Source: Candidatus Aegiribacteria sp. (GTDB taxonomy: Bacteria > Fermentibacterota > Fermentibacteria > Fermentibacterales > JCC-6). Taken from it: a DNA stretch of 13,386 nt. Positions 6,976 through 13,386 of this stretch are shown piece after piece (within the stretch, counting starts at the first letter, position 1; every line of letters starts with the position of its first letter). The notes beneath the pieces are model-generated. The model searched no databases, was not told the DNA's origin, and was given only the letters and a program-made list of their open reading frames with translations. The position numbers and the translations under genes were made by a program. The DNA lies in the NCBI GenBank assembly GCA_030640155.1, contig DAOWJX010000049.1, forward strand, positions 1 through 13,386, written 5' to 3'.

Positions 6976-9016
6976 GCCGTGACGTATCCGTAAGACCCAA
7001 CTTATGAATCATACAGTTGCCGCATCCTGCTTTAGAGACCTCCGCAGCGGTATTTGCCGCTTCACCAGTCAACTGCTGAACCTTCCTGTTCACATGTGTG
7101 AAGCATCCACCAATTGATGCTGTAATTGATATCTGAGTATCCGATGTGCGAGACACATACTGCCATGAAAGAGCATCCGCCACTCTCTGGCTCAGGGCTT
7201 CCATTTCCGCTTTCCCTGCCTTTGGAATGCATGCCGCAAAACTGTCCGGACCGGTTCTTGAAATCAATATTTCATCAGAAAAGCAGTTACTGAAGCGAGC
7301 GGCAGCTTCCTTCAGAACTTTGTCTCCTTCGCTGTAACCATAGTTCCTGTTGATTAAGTCGAATCCATCAATATCTGCAATAAGAACTCCAATTGACCAT
7401 CCGTATGTCTGCACTCTTTTTGCCATCTCATGCAGATGTCTGTCAAAGAGTGTAATCCCTGGAAGCCCAGTCAGAGTATCCCGGCCGGAGATGTTTTTGA
7501 ATCTGTTTCTGAAATCTGCCAGTTCATCAGTCAGAGCAAATAATCCTGCAGCCGCAAGAATAATACTCTCATGATACTGATCGAAAGCCTTATCATCTTC
7601 GTGCTCAACAATGATAACGGCAAGCACTTCATTATTACGCATAACGGGAACGCCCATACAGCTGCCCACGCGGAGGTTAAGATCCTCTTCATTTGAGAAG
7701 GAACTGACGTTTCCTTCTCCGTGCTTCATTCCGGAGCGCTTGCAGGGTACACGGTTCTTGACTATCCATCCTGCCAATCCCTCACTGCTGCTCGAAACTC
7801 TCTTCCGCCGCCATCTGGCTAGAGGACCTCTTGAAACCCAGACTCTAATCTCTTTGTTTTCAAGATTCACGTCAGCGATCGATACTGTTGAACCGGGGAT
7901 GATCTCTGAGAGCAGGCTTGCGATTCCCTGAACTGAGGCATCCAGAGAATCTTCTCCAGCAGCGGAAACCAGTTTTGTCATCCAGCTGCCGTTCTCGGTA
8001 GATAGAGAATTGATTCCTGTATTCATCACATTCATATGCAACGCTTCAGCCGCGTTTTCAAGATTCCGGACAGTCTCTGAGGATGGTTTATCACCATAAA
8101 AATCCTGAAGCAGAAAGCCTGCTGGATTATCTACGTTGCCCAGACGGCATATAACTATCCAGAAAGCTTTTTCATCTTTCATTGTGGTAAGGCGGTACGG
8201 TGCAAGCTCTGAACGTTCAGTATAAGAACCTGCTTTGATTGAGACAGGTTCTTTACTGTTCTTGAGGATATTTAGAAGGCTGTGATTTGCGGGTAACATA
8301 TATCTGTCAATGACTGAATTATCTCTTGCCACAAAATTTTCCAACCTGTAAAATCCATCATTATACTGAATGAACAGACATGTAGAATCCGCATTGGAAT
8401 TCCTTTGAATGATAGCCAGCAATGGATAGGATAGGATTGTTCCGGTTTTCGAGGATATAGCATCGGTCTCTTCCCCCTTGTTCCTGCCGAATGGAGCGAC
8501 TTCATTCAGGAACAGTTCCCTTTCCGCCAACCAGTCAGCAACCAGGCCGAAAAGGAATGGGACAAGAAGAGCCTTCAGGGCCGGTAGGAGTAATGGAATT
8601 AGTTTTGTGAGCAGCGCTCCCTCACCTGACCAGATAGAAGCATTCAGCATAGCGAAAGCTTCTACAAATCCGATAAGCAGACCGAGTTCGGTTGCTTCCG
8701 CTCCGGTTGAAGGGAGGGATACCCACATTAGAAACAGAAGATATCCGGAGTAGAAGAGACTGCTGCTTCCTCCTGTAAGCTGTACGCTTATCATTATTCC
8801 AGCGCAGACCCAGTAGATGATCAATCTGTCAGAAAATTTTCGCGATTTCTTCTGCGTAGTTACGGCAAGAGCAGCGGATAGCAGAAAAATGCCTGCAGCA
8901 ATAAGAACGAAGGTCAGATCTCCCTCGCTTGAGCTGCTGTGAAGCAGTCTGCCGGATGCTATAATAAGTACTACTGCCACCAGTACGCTGAAACCTGCGA
9001 TTCTCAAGATTCTCAA
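6968..9016 (-). CDS. Membrane sensor with two GAF-like domains and a degenerate GGDEF domain
   Basis: A signalling-type membrane protein, 682 aa from TTG 9016. Six hydrophobic helices lie at about 8-22, 34-52, 66-82, 88-103, 110-128 and 142-164. Two probable GAF domains follow (about 200-325 and 350-495; the second has GLAGWIVKNR and CMGVPVMRNNEVLAVIIVE). A GGDEF-fold domain covers about 513-675, with DTLTGLPG, ADIDGF, INRNYGYSEGDKVL and ITASIGG. The active-site loop reads RTGPDSF instead of R-x-GGDEF: the second glycine is proline and the glutamate is serine, and no RxxD inhibitory site precedes it. It is therefore probably not an active diguanylate cyclase. The frame extends upstream to TTG 9142 (724 aa) with no ribosome site. 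I prefer TTG 9016, which has GGAG 11 nt ahead and a typical first helix. VanZ follows with an 8-nt overlap. Confidence 0.82.
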   Translation of the reverse strand: MRILRIAGFSVLVAVVLIIASGRLLHSSSSEGDLTFVLIAAGIFLLSAALAVTTQKKSRKFSDRLIIYWVCAGIMISVQLTGGSSSLFYSGYLLFLMWVSLPSTGAEATELGLLIGFVEAFAMLNASIWSGEGALLTKLIPLLLPALKALLVPFLFGLVADWLAERELFLNEVAPFGRNKGEETDAISSKTGTILSYPLLAIIQRNSNADSTCLFIQYNDGFYRLENFVARDNSVIDRYMLPANHSLLNILKNSKEPVSIKAGSYTERSELAPYRLTTMKDEKAFWIVICRLGNVDNPAGFLLQDFYGDKPSSETVRNLENAAEALHMNVMNTGINSLSTENGSWMTKLVSAAGEDSLDASVQGIASLLSEIIPGSTVSIADVNLENKEIRVWVSRGPLARWRRKRVSSSSEGLAGWIVKNRVPCKRSGMKHGEGNVSSFSNEEDLNLRVGSCMGVPVMRNNEVLAVIIVEHEDDKAFDQYHESIILAAAGLFALTDELADFRNRFKNISGRDTLTGLPGITLFDRHLHEMAKRVQTYGWSIGVLIADIDGFDLINRNYGYSEGDKVLKEAAARFSNCFSDEILISRTGPDSFAACIPKAGKAEMEALSQRVADALSWQYVSRTSDTQISITASIGGCFTHVNRKVQQLTGEAANTAAEVSKAGCGNCMIHKLGLTDTSRHD

Positions 9017-9327
9017 AACAGCTGATTCTCCAGTCTGTTGATTCAGAGAAAGGGAAATAATCAAGAAGTTGTCCGTCAATTCAATTATGTATAATATTAC
9101 AATGGTCGTCCCCCCGAATCTAGAGAGGGGTTGACGATTCAACTGACATTTCAGATTGTTTGTGTGCTTATCTGATGTACTCGCTGAGTAATCCAGTTAA
9201 ATTTCTCGACGGGAAATCTTTTTAGACTTTTAGAATTTAGAAGCTTTCAGGCGTATTAAGTGTCGGCGGATAATGCGGCACTGTCACTTGATTTATTCAT
9301 TTGTTAAACCCGAATTGAAGAGGATTT
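9017..9327. other. Divergent intergenic/leader region between the GGDEF gene and rho
   Basis: If the GGDEF gene starts at 9016, this 311-nt gap must hold promoters for both directions. Toward the GGDEF gene there is an AT-rich block at 9082-9100 with TATTAT and CATAAT as possible -10 boxes, but no good -35. Toward rho I see only weak -10 candidates, TAGAAT (9231-9236) and GATAAT (9269-9274), with poor -35 boxes. Small hairpins lie at 9201-9217 (6 bp, followed by CTTTTT) and 9259-9282 (7 bp, 10-nt loop). An imperfect stem at 9107-9136 pairs CGTCCCC with GGGG-tt-GACG. No ORF, tRNA or other known RNA is recognisable. Confidence 0.5.
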
Positions 9328-10608
9328 ATGAACCAAAAACCTCAACGTGAGTACTCGCTTGCCGAAATGGAAAAGAAAACCCTCGTTGAGCTTCAGTCAG
9401 TAGCCAGGGAGAAGAAACTCGAAAAAGTATCAGGAATCAGAAAACGAGATCTTATAAAAAAACTCCTTGAAAATAAGACTGAGCGCAATGGACTGGAGTA
9501 CTCAACGGGAGTTCTGGAAGTACTATCTGAGGGATACGGATTTCTCAGGTCAAATGAAGGCTGCTATCTTCCGAGTTCAACGGATATTTACGTATCGCCA
9601 TCTCAGATTAAACGATTTGCATTGGGCACAGGTGATACTATTTCAGGTCAGGTAAGGAAACCCAAGGACGGCGAGAAATACTTCGCTCTTCTGAGGATTG
9701 AGAGTGTAAACGGTAGAAGCCTTGAAGAATTGAAAAACAGGCCTTCGTTCGACTCACTGACTCCCTATTATCCCGAATCAAGGTTTGTTCTTGAAACCAA
9801 TGCTGAGAATATAGCAGGACGGATTCTTGATTTGCTGGCTCCTATCGGGAAAGGGCAGAGAGCTCTTGTAGTTTCCCCTCCGAGAGCTGGAAAGACAATG
9901 CTTCTTCAGAGCATTGCAAACAGCATTTCCGCTAATTCTCCTGACGCAAAACTGATGATACTTCTGATTGATGAGCGTCCGGAAGAAGTGACTGACATGA
10001 GAAGGCACGTTCAGGGAGAAGTAATAGCCTCTACATTCGACGAGTCCCCCAAAAGACACATTCAGGTTACAGATATGGTGCTTGCCAAGGCCAAGAGACT
10101 CGTTGAAAGTGGTTACGATGTTGTCATACTCCTTGATTCGATAACAAGGCTGGCCAGAGCCAATAACCAGGTAATTCCACATTCAGGTAAAATCCTCTCC
10201 GGTGGAGTTGACTCTAACGCTCTTCAAAGACCTAAGAGGTTCTTTGGAGCTGCAAGGAACATTGTTGATGGCGGGAGCCTTACGATTATTGCTACAGCTC
10301 TTATTGATACCGGCAGCAGAATGGATGAGGTTATTTTCGAGGAGTTCAAAGGAACCGGGAACTCTGAAATAGTACTTGACAGGCGCCTTGCTGACAGACG
10401 GATATATCCCGCAATAGACATAACCAAGACAGGCACCAGGAAAGAAGAGCTTCTGATTGAACCGGATGCTTTGTCCAGGGTCTGGATCATGCGGAAAATT
10501 CTGGTTGATATGAATCCGGTTGAAGCCATGGAAATATTGAAGAAGCAGATTTCCAAGTATAAATCCAACAAACTGTTCCTTGACGCAATGGCTTCGATGT
10601 CTGAATAA
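9328..10608 (+). CDS. rho: Transcription termination factor Rho
   Basis: The hexameric RNA-dependent ATPase/helicase that ends untranslated transcripts. Its 426 aa is close to the E. coli length, with no large insertion. Domains in order: a Rho_N helical domain (about 12-50), a cold-shock-like primary RNA-binding domain (about 58-125, with GYGFLRS at 69-75 and DIYVSPSQI at 86-94), and the RecA-like ATPase. Walker A is PPRAGKT at 184-190 (E. coli has PPKAGKT). LLIDERPEEV is at 212-221, Walker B VILLDSITRLAR at 266-277, and the Q-loop SGKILSGGVDSNAL at 286-299. FKGTGNSEIVLDRR and the TGTRKEELL motif complete the set. The start ATG at 9328 follows GAGG by 5 nt. rpmE follows after 37 nt, a common arrangement. 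The protein looks complete and functional. Confidence 0.97.
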   Translation: MNQKPQREYSLAEMEKKTLVELQSVAREKKLEKVSGIRKRDLIKKLLENKTERNGLEYSTGVLEVLSEGYGFLRSNEGCYLPSSTDIYVSPSQIKRFALGTGDTISGQVRKPKDGEKYFALLRIESVNGRSLEELKNRPSFDSLTPYYPESRFVLETNAENIAGRILDLLAPIGKGQRALVVSPPRAGKTMLLQSIANSISANSPDAKLMILLIDERPEEVTDMRRHVQGEVIASTFDESPKRHIQVTDMVLAKAKRLVESGYDVVILLDSITRLARANNQVIPHSGKILSGGVDSNALQRPKRFFGAARNIVDGGSLTIIATALIDTGSRMDEVIFEEFKGTGNSEIVLDRRLADRRIYPAIDITKTGTRKEELLIEPDALSRVWIMRKILVDMNPVEAMEILKKQISKYKSNKLFLDAMASMSE

Positions 10609-10645
10609 TACCGTGCACTTTGCTTATTAACATGGAGGAAATAAA

Positions 10646-10864
10646 TTGAGGAAAGATATTCATCCTGAATACAGGGAAGTAATATTTACCTGTACATGTG
10701 GGAACAAGATAAAAACACGTTCCACAGGAAAAGACAAGAAATTTGATGTTTGCTCTAATTGCCACCCGTTCTATACTGGAAAACAGAAGCTTGTTGATTC
10801 GGCTGGAAGAGTTGACAAGTATCTGAAGAGGTATGGCAAGAAGACAGCAGACAGCGGCAACTAG
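10646..10864 (+). CDS. rpmE: 50S ribosomal protein L31, zinc-binding type
   Basis: A 72-aa ribosomal protein of the large subunit. RKDIHPEYREV at the N-terminus and HPFYTGKQKLVDSAGRVDKY further on are characteristic of L31. It is the zinc-binding (C+) form, with C16, C18, C36 and C39. The start is TTG at 10646, set by a strong GGAGGAA 8 nt upstream; no ATG is available in frame. It is probably transcribed with rho, 37 nt upstream, and is followed within 20 nt by a strong hairpin. Confidence 0.96.
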   Translation: MRKDIHPEYREVIFTCTCGNKIKTRSTGKDKKFDVCSNCHPFYTGKQKLVDSAGRVDKYLKRYGKKTADSGN

Positions 10865-10884
10865 CTTAACGACCGGTATAAGAG

Positions 10885-10920
10885 GGGGGGAGCTTTCCAG
10901 CTCCCCCCTTCGCTAATTTA
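10885..10920 (+). terminator. GC-rich hairpin, likely terminator of rho-rpmE
   Basis: A perfect 10-bp stem GGGGGGAGCT/AGCTCCCCCC (10885-10894 with 10899-10908) closes a TTCC tetraloop, 20 nt past the rpmE stop. The tail is only moderately T-rich (TTCGCTAATTTAATT). It should therefore terminate incompletely or act mainly as an mRNA 3'-end stabiliser. The DUF1385 start codon is only 31 nt beyond the stem, so partial read-through into that gene is likely. Confidence 0.7.
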
Positions 10921-10938
10921 ATTGTATGGAGAAATGTA

Positions 10939-11961
10939 ATGAACGAGTACGCTGAAAACACTGATTCTACCGCCAACGAATCAAAAACAGGTGGGCAGGC
11001 TGTAATTGAGGGAGTGATGATGCGTTCTCCTTTTTCAACTGCGGTCGCTGTAAGGAAAACGGACGGGCTGATTCTCGCACGAAGGCTTGACATGAAGCAA
11101 CTGAAGGACAGAAGCCCGATCTGGACGAAACCGGTTTTCAGAGGTGCAGCGATACTGATCGATACGCTCCGTTTAGGGATGAAAGCTCTGAACTGGTCTG
11201 CAGAAATAGCTGAAGAAAAGCCGGATAAGAAGACCGGTAGCGAAAAAGGAAAAACCGGTCGAGCAGGACCATTTCTTACAACAGCACTGGCTTTCCTGCT
11301 TGCGATGGTTCTGTTTGCCTGGCTTCCACTCCAGAGCAGCAAATGGATTCTTGAAAGCGGTGACACTATTCCTGCTACACAGCAGTTTGGAATTCACATG
11401 CTGGCCGGATTGTTCCGACTTGCCGCTTTTCTCATATACCTCGGAGCAATATCACTGATGCCGGAAATAAGAAGATTGTTCGTCTACCATGGATCGGAAC
11501 ACCAGACAATTCATGCATGGGAAAAAGGACTTGAACCGCTGGTGGAGAAAGCAGTGGAACAGAGCCCTTTACACCAGAGATGCGGAACCAGTTTTCTTCT
11601 TCTTGTGATGCTCGGGACAATTCTTTTCTATGGAATTTTCGATTCTCTTGTTGTTTTAGTTACCGGGACAAATCCTAACGCCCTGATTAGAATAATCTAT
11701 CACCTGCCCATGATTCCATTCGTAATGGGGCTCAGTTACGAACTCCTCAAGCTGGCTGACAGTCACCTGGAAACATCAGCCCTGGCCAGAGCTGTTACAG
11801 TCCCAGGGCTTCTTCTGCAGAGGCTAACCACACGAAAGGCTGGGAAGGAAGAAATCGAAGTGGCAGTAGCGTCATTGATGGTTTCTCTTGGCCGGAATCC
11901 AGGACCGCTCGTGACCATGTGGGAGCAGACGATCGACGATAATCCGGAGGAGAATGAATGA
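10939..11961 (+). CDS. DUF1385 family membrane protein (YqhQ-like)
   Basis: A 340-aa protein of the uncharacterised DUF1385 family. The signature GGQAVIEGVMMRSP is at residues 18-31. Conserved polar motifs are VYHGSEHQTIHAWEKG (182-197) and RCGTSFLLLV (214-223). Hydrophobic segments lie at about 113-131, 153-174, 217-242 and 252-270, so it is an integral membrane protein. A lysine-rich linker (about 93-108) precedes the first helix. The conserved His/Glu cluster near a membrane edge could be a metal or catalytic site, but that is inference. ATG 10939 follows GGAG by 7 nt. Its stop overlaps the prfA start by 4 nt (ATGA), so the two are translationally coupled. DUF1385 genes are often found beside rpmE, prfA and prmC in other bacteria. 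No function is proposed. Confidence 0.9.
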   Translation: MNEYAENTDSTANESKTGGQAVIEGVMMRSPFSTAVAVRKTDGLILARRLDMKQLKDRSPIWTKPVFRGAAILIDTLRLGMKALNWSAEIAEEKPDKKTGSEKGKTGRAGPFLTTALAFLLAMVLFAWLPLQSSKWILESGDTIPATQQFGIHMLAGLFRLAAFLIYLGAISLMPEIRRLFVYHGSEHQTIHAWEKGLEPLVEKAVEQSPLHQRCGTSFLLLVMLGTILFYGIFDSLVVLVTGTNPNALIRIIYHLPMIPFVMGLSYELLKLADSHLETSALARAVTVPGLLLQRLTTRKAGKEEIEVAVASLMVSLGRNPGPLVTMWEQTIDDNPEENE

Positions 11962-13034
11962 AAGCGTCCGACAGAGAGTCATTATCCCTGAGGGTTCAGG
12001 AGATCGATGACAGTCTATGTTCTCCAGACACTCTCAGAAATTCATCATTGATACGATCTCTTACGGAAGAAAGGGCTGGTCTTGCTAAAATACTTAATAC
12101 AGTTATTGAGATCGAAAAAACTGAATCGTCAATCAGGGAAATGAATGAAATTCTTGACGATGATGACGTTGAAATTGTTGAAATTGCCCGCCAGGAGCTG
12201 CCTGAGCTTGAAGCAAGACTACTGCAGCTTAATGAGAAGCTGAAACAGCTCCTTATTCCTCCCGACCCCAATGATCGAAGAGATGTCATGATAGAAATCC
12301 GCTCCGGGACAGGAGGCGAAGAAGCAGCGCTTTTCGCGGCTGACATTTTCAGAATGTATTCTTACTACGCTCAGAAGAAGGGATGGTCTATTGAAATATT
12401 CAGCAGCAGTGGATCAGAAAGAGGAGGGTTTAAAGAGGTAATCTTTGCTGTCCGGGGCAGCGGTGTTTACAGCCGCATGAAATTTGAGGCGGGAGTTCAC
12501 AGAGTTCAGCGCGTTCCGGAGACAGAGACATCAGGTCGAATACACACATCTGCCTGTACCGTAGCAGTTCTTCCCGAAGCTGAGGAAGTGGAAATCGAGA
12601 TCAACCCTGAAGATCTGCGAATAGACGTTTACCGATCTTCAGGTCCGGGTGGTCAGAGTGTCAACACAACCGATTCAGCGGTCAGAATCACGCATGAACC
12701 AACCGGCCTTGTTGTATCATGCCAGGATGAAAAGAGCCAGCATAAAAACAGGGCGAAAGCCCTGAAAGTTCTGAGATCAAGACTTTTCGCATTAAAACAG
12801 GAAGAAGAAAGAGCCAAACGCGATGAAGTCCGTAAAGGTATGGTCGGATCGGGTGACCGGAGCGCCAAGATAAGAACTTATAACTTTCCCCAGGGACGAC
12901 TCACCGATCATCGCATTCATCTTTCACTCCATTCATTGAAGGCAATTCTCGCAGGTGAACTGGACCAGGTAATTGGTCCTCTGATTGAAGCTGAGCAGGA
13001 AAGACTGCTCTCAGAAGTTTCCACCGGTTTCTGA
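11958..13034 (+). CDS. prfA: Peptide chain release factor 1 (RF1)
   Basis: RF1 recognises UAA and UAG stop codons and triggers peptide release on the ribosome. At 358 aa it is full length. The N-terminal helical domain (about 1-105) is followed by IRSGTGGEEAALFA (114-127), then the codon-recognition PxT motif as PET in RVPETETSGRIHTSAC (185-200). This marks RF1; RF2 would have SPF. The catalytic GGQ is at 231-233 in SSGPGGQSVNTTDSAVR. DEKSQHKNRAKAL and KIRTYNFPQGRLTDHRI complete the family signature. ATG 11958 overlaps the DUF1385 stop by 4 nt. prmC follows after 5 nt; it encodes the enzyme that methylates the GGQ glutamine of this factor. Confidence 0.97.
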   Translation: MKASDRESLSLRVQEIDDSLCSPDTLRNSSLIRSLTEERAGLAKILNTVIEIEKTESSIREMNEILDDDDVEIVEIARQELPELEARLLQLNEKLKQLLIPPDPNDRRDVMIEIRSGTGGEEAALFAADIFRMYSYYAQKKGWSIEIFSSSGSERGGFKEVIFAVRGSGVYSRMKFEAGVHRVQRVPETETSGRIHTSACTVAVLPEAEEVEIEINPEDLRIDVYRSSGPGGQSVNTTDSAVRITHEPTGLVVSCQDEKSQHKNRAKALKVLRSRLFALKQEEERAKRDEVRKGMVGSGDRSAKIRTYNFPQGRLTDHRIHLSLHSLKAILAGELDQVIGPLIEAEQERLLSEVSTGF

Positions 13035-13039
13035 ACGAG

Positions 13040-13386
13040 ATGCGGGTTCAGGATGCTTCCCGGTGGGCCATGAATGAGCTCGCGAATCTTGAGTCTCCTC
13101 GCCTTGAGGTTGATATTCTCCTTTGCCATCTGATGAAATTGGAAAGACATTTGCTCTATCTCGATTATTCCACTGAGATGAACCCCGAAGATTTAGAAGC
13201 CTTCTACTCTATGATTAGCAGGAGGAAGAATCGAGAACCACTTCAACATATTACCGGGACTGCGGAATTTCTCGGCAGAGAATTCATTGCGGGACCTGAT
13301 GCTCTTGTACCGCGACCCGAGACAGAAACACTTGTAGAGCTTTTCTTCAGCAAACTAACTGCGAAACCGTGTCTTCTTCTTGATGC
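13040..13386 (+). CDS. prmC: Release factor glutamine methyltransferase PrmC (N-terminal part)
   Basis: This SAM-dependent enzyme N5-methylates the glutamine of the GGQ loop in RF1 and RF2. Only 115 codons are present before the right edge. The N-terminal helical domain (about 1-75) contains REPLQHITG at 66-74, followed by AEFLGREF and LVPRPETETLVE. All are diagnostic for PrmC/HemK. The window ends at LLLDA, the start of the SAM-binding motif I, so the catalytic NPPY motif cannot be seen. I chose ATG 13040, 5 nt after the prfA stop; the likely ribosome site lies inside the end of prfA and is weak, which suggests coupling. Confidence 0.93.
   Translation, partial: MRVQDASRWAMNELANLESPRLEVDILLCHLMKLERHLLYLDYSTEMNPEDLEAFYSMISRRKNREPLQHITGTAEFLGREFIAGPDALVPRPETETLVELFFSKLTAKPCLLLD

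Noticed and set aside
9778..10182. 134-aa minus-strand frame opposite rho
   Set aside because: Lies fully antisense to the conserved Rho ATPase core.
10866..11366. 166-aa minus-strand frame opposite DUF1385
   Set aside because: Shadow of a gene with strong family motifs; Ser/Phe-rich with no recognisable features.
1..13386. CRISPR arrays, tRNAs, insertion sequences, attachment sites
   Set aside because: No regularly spaced repeats, tRNA-like cloverleaf or CCA-ended sequence, transposase frame or flanking terminal repeats were seen on either strand.

Overview
This is a dense, mostly housekeeping stretch of a bacterial chromosome of moderate GC content. It has two divergent gene blocks that meet at about 9017-9327. 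It probably comes from an uncultured diderm (Gram-negative-type) bacterium. The reasons are a lipobox lipoprotein paired with a periplasmic LysM protein, short or overlapping gene junctions, frequent TTG starts, and ordinary core genes whose flanks match no genome I can name. An FCB-like or other candidate-phylum lineage would fit, but that is a guess at low confidence. I see no tRNA, rRNA, CRISPR array, insertion sequence, prophage or clearly transferred gene.

Left block, minus strand, read from right to left. First comes a two-gene unit: a six-helix membrane protein with two GAF-like domains and a degenerate GGDEF domain (about 9016-6968), overlapping a VanZ-family membrane protein (6975-6586). 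A good sigma-70-type promoter at 6562-6589 then serves an envelope pair: a small coiled-coil lipoprotein (6463-6191) and a secreted coiled-coil protein with two LysM domains (6172-5498). Both proteins end in the same residues, GGSR. An intrinsic terminator (5481-5442) closes that unit. Only 17 nt past its U-tract begins a tightly overlapping operon: phoH, pgpH (c-di-AMP phosphodiesterase), ybeY (rRNA maturation endonuclease), a CorC/HlyC-type CBS membrane protein, recO, and glycyl-tRNA synthetase, which runs off the left edge. Three of its junctions overlap by exactly 11 nt in the same relative frame.

Right block, plus strand. rho (9328-10608) is followed by rpmE (ribosomal protein L31) and a strong GC-rich hairpin. 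Then come a DUF1385 (YqhQ-like) membrane protein, prfA (release factor 1) and prmC (release-factor glutamine methyltransferase, cut by the right edge). This is a known kind of translation and transcription-termination neighbourhood. PrmC modifies the GGQ loop of the RF1 encoded just upstream.

I found no clear new system. The points most worth a second look are the lipoprotein/LysM pair with its shared C-terminal tail, the probably non-catalytic GGDEF receptor, the two hairpins placed just before downstream genes (possible attenuators), the DUF1385 protein coupled to prfA, and several start codons that simple ORF calling would place wrongly.
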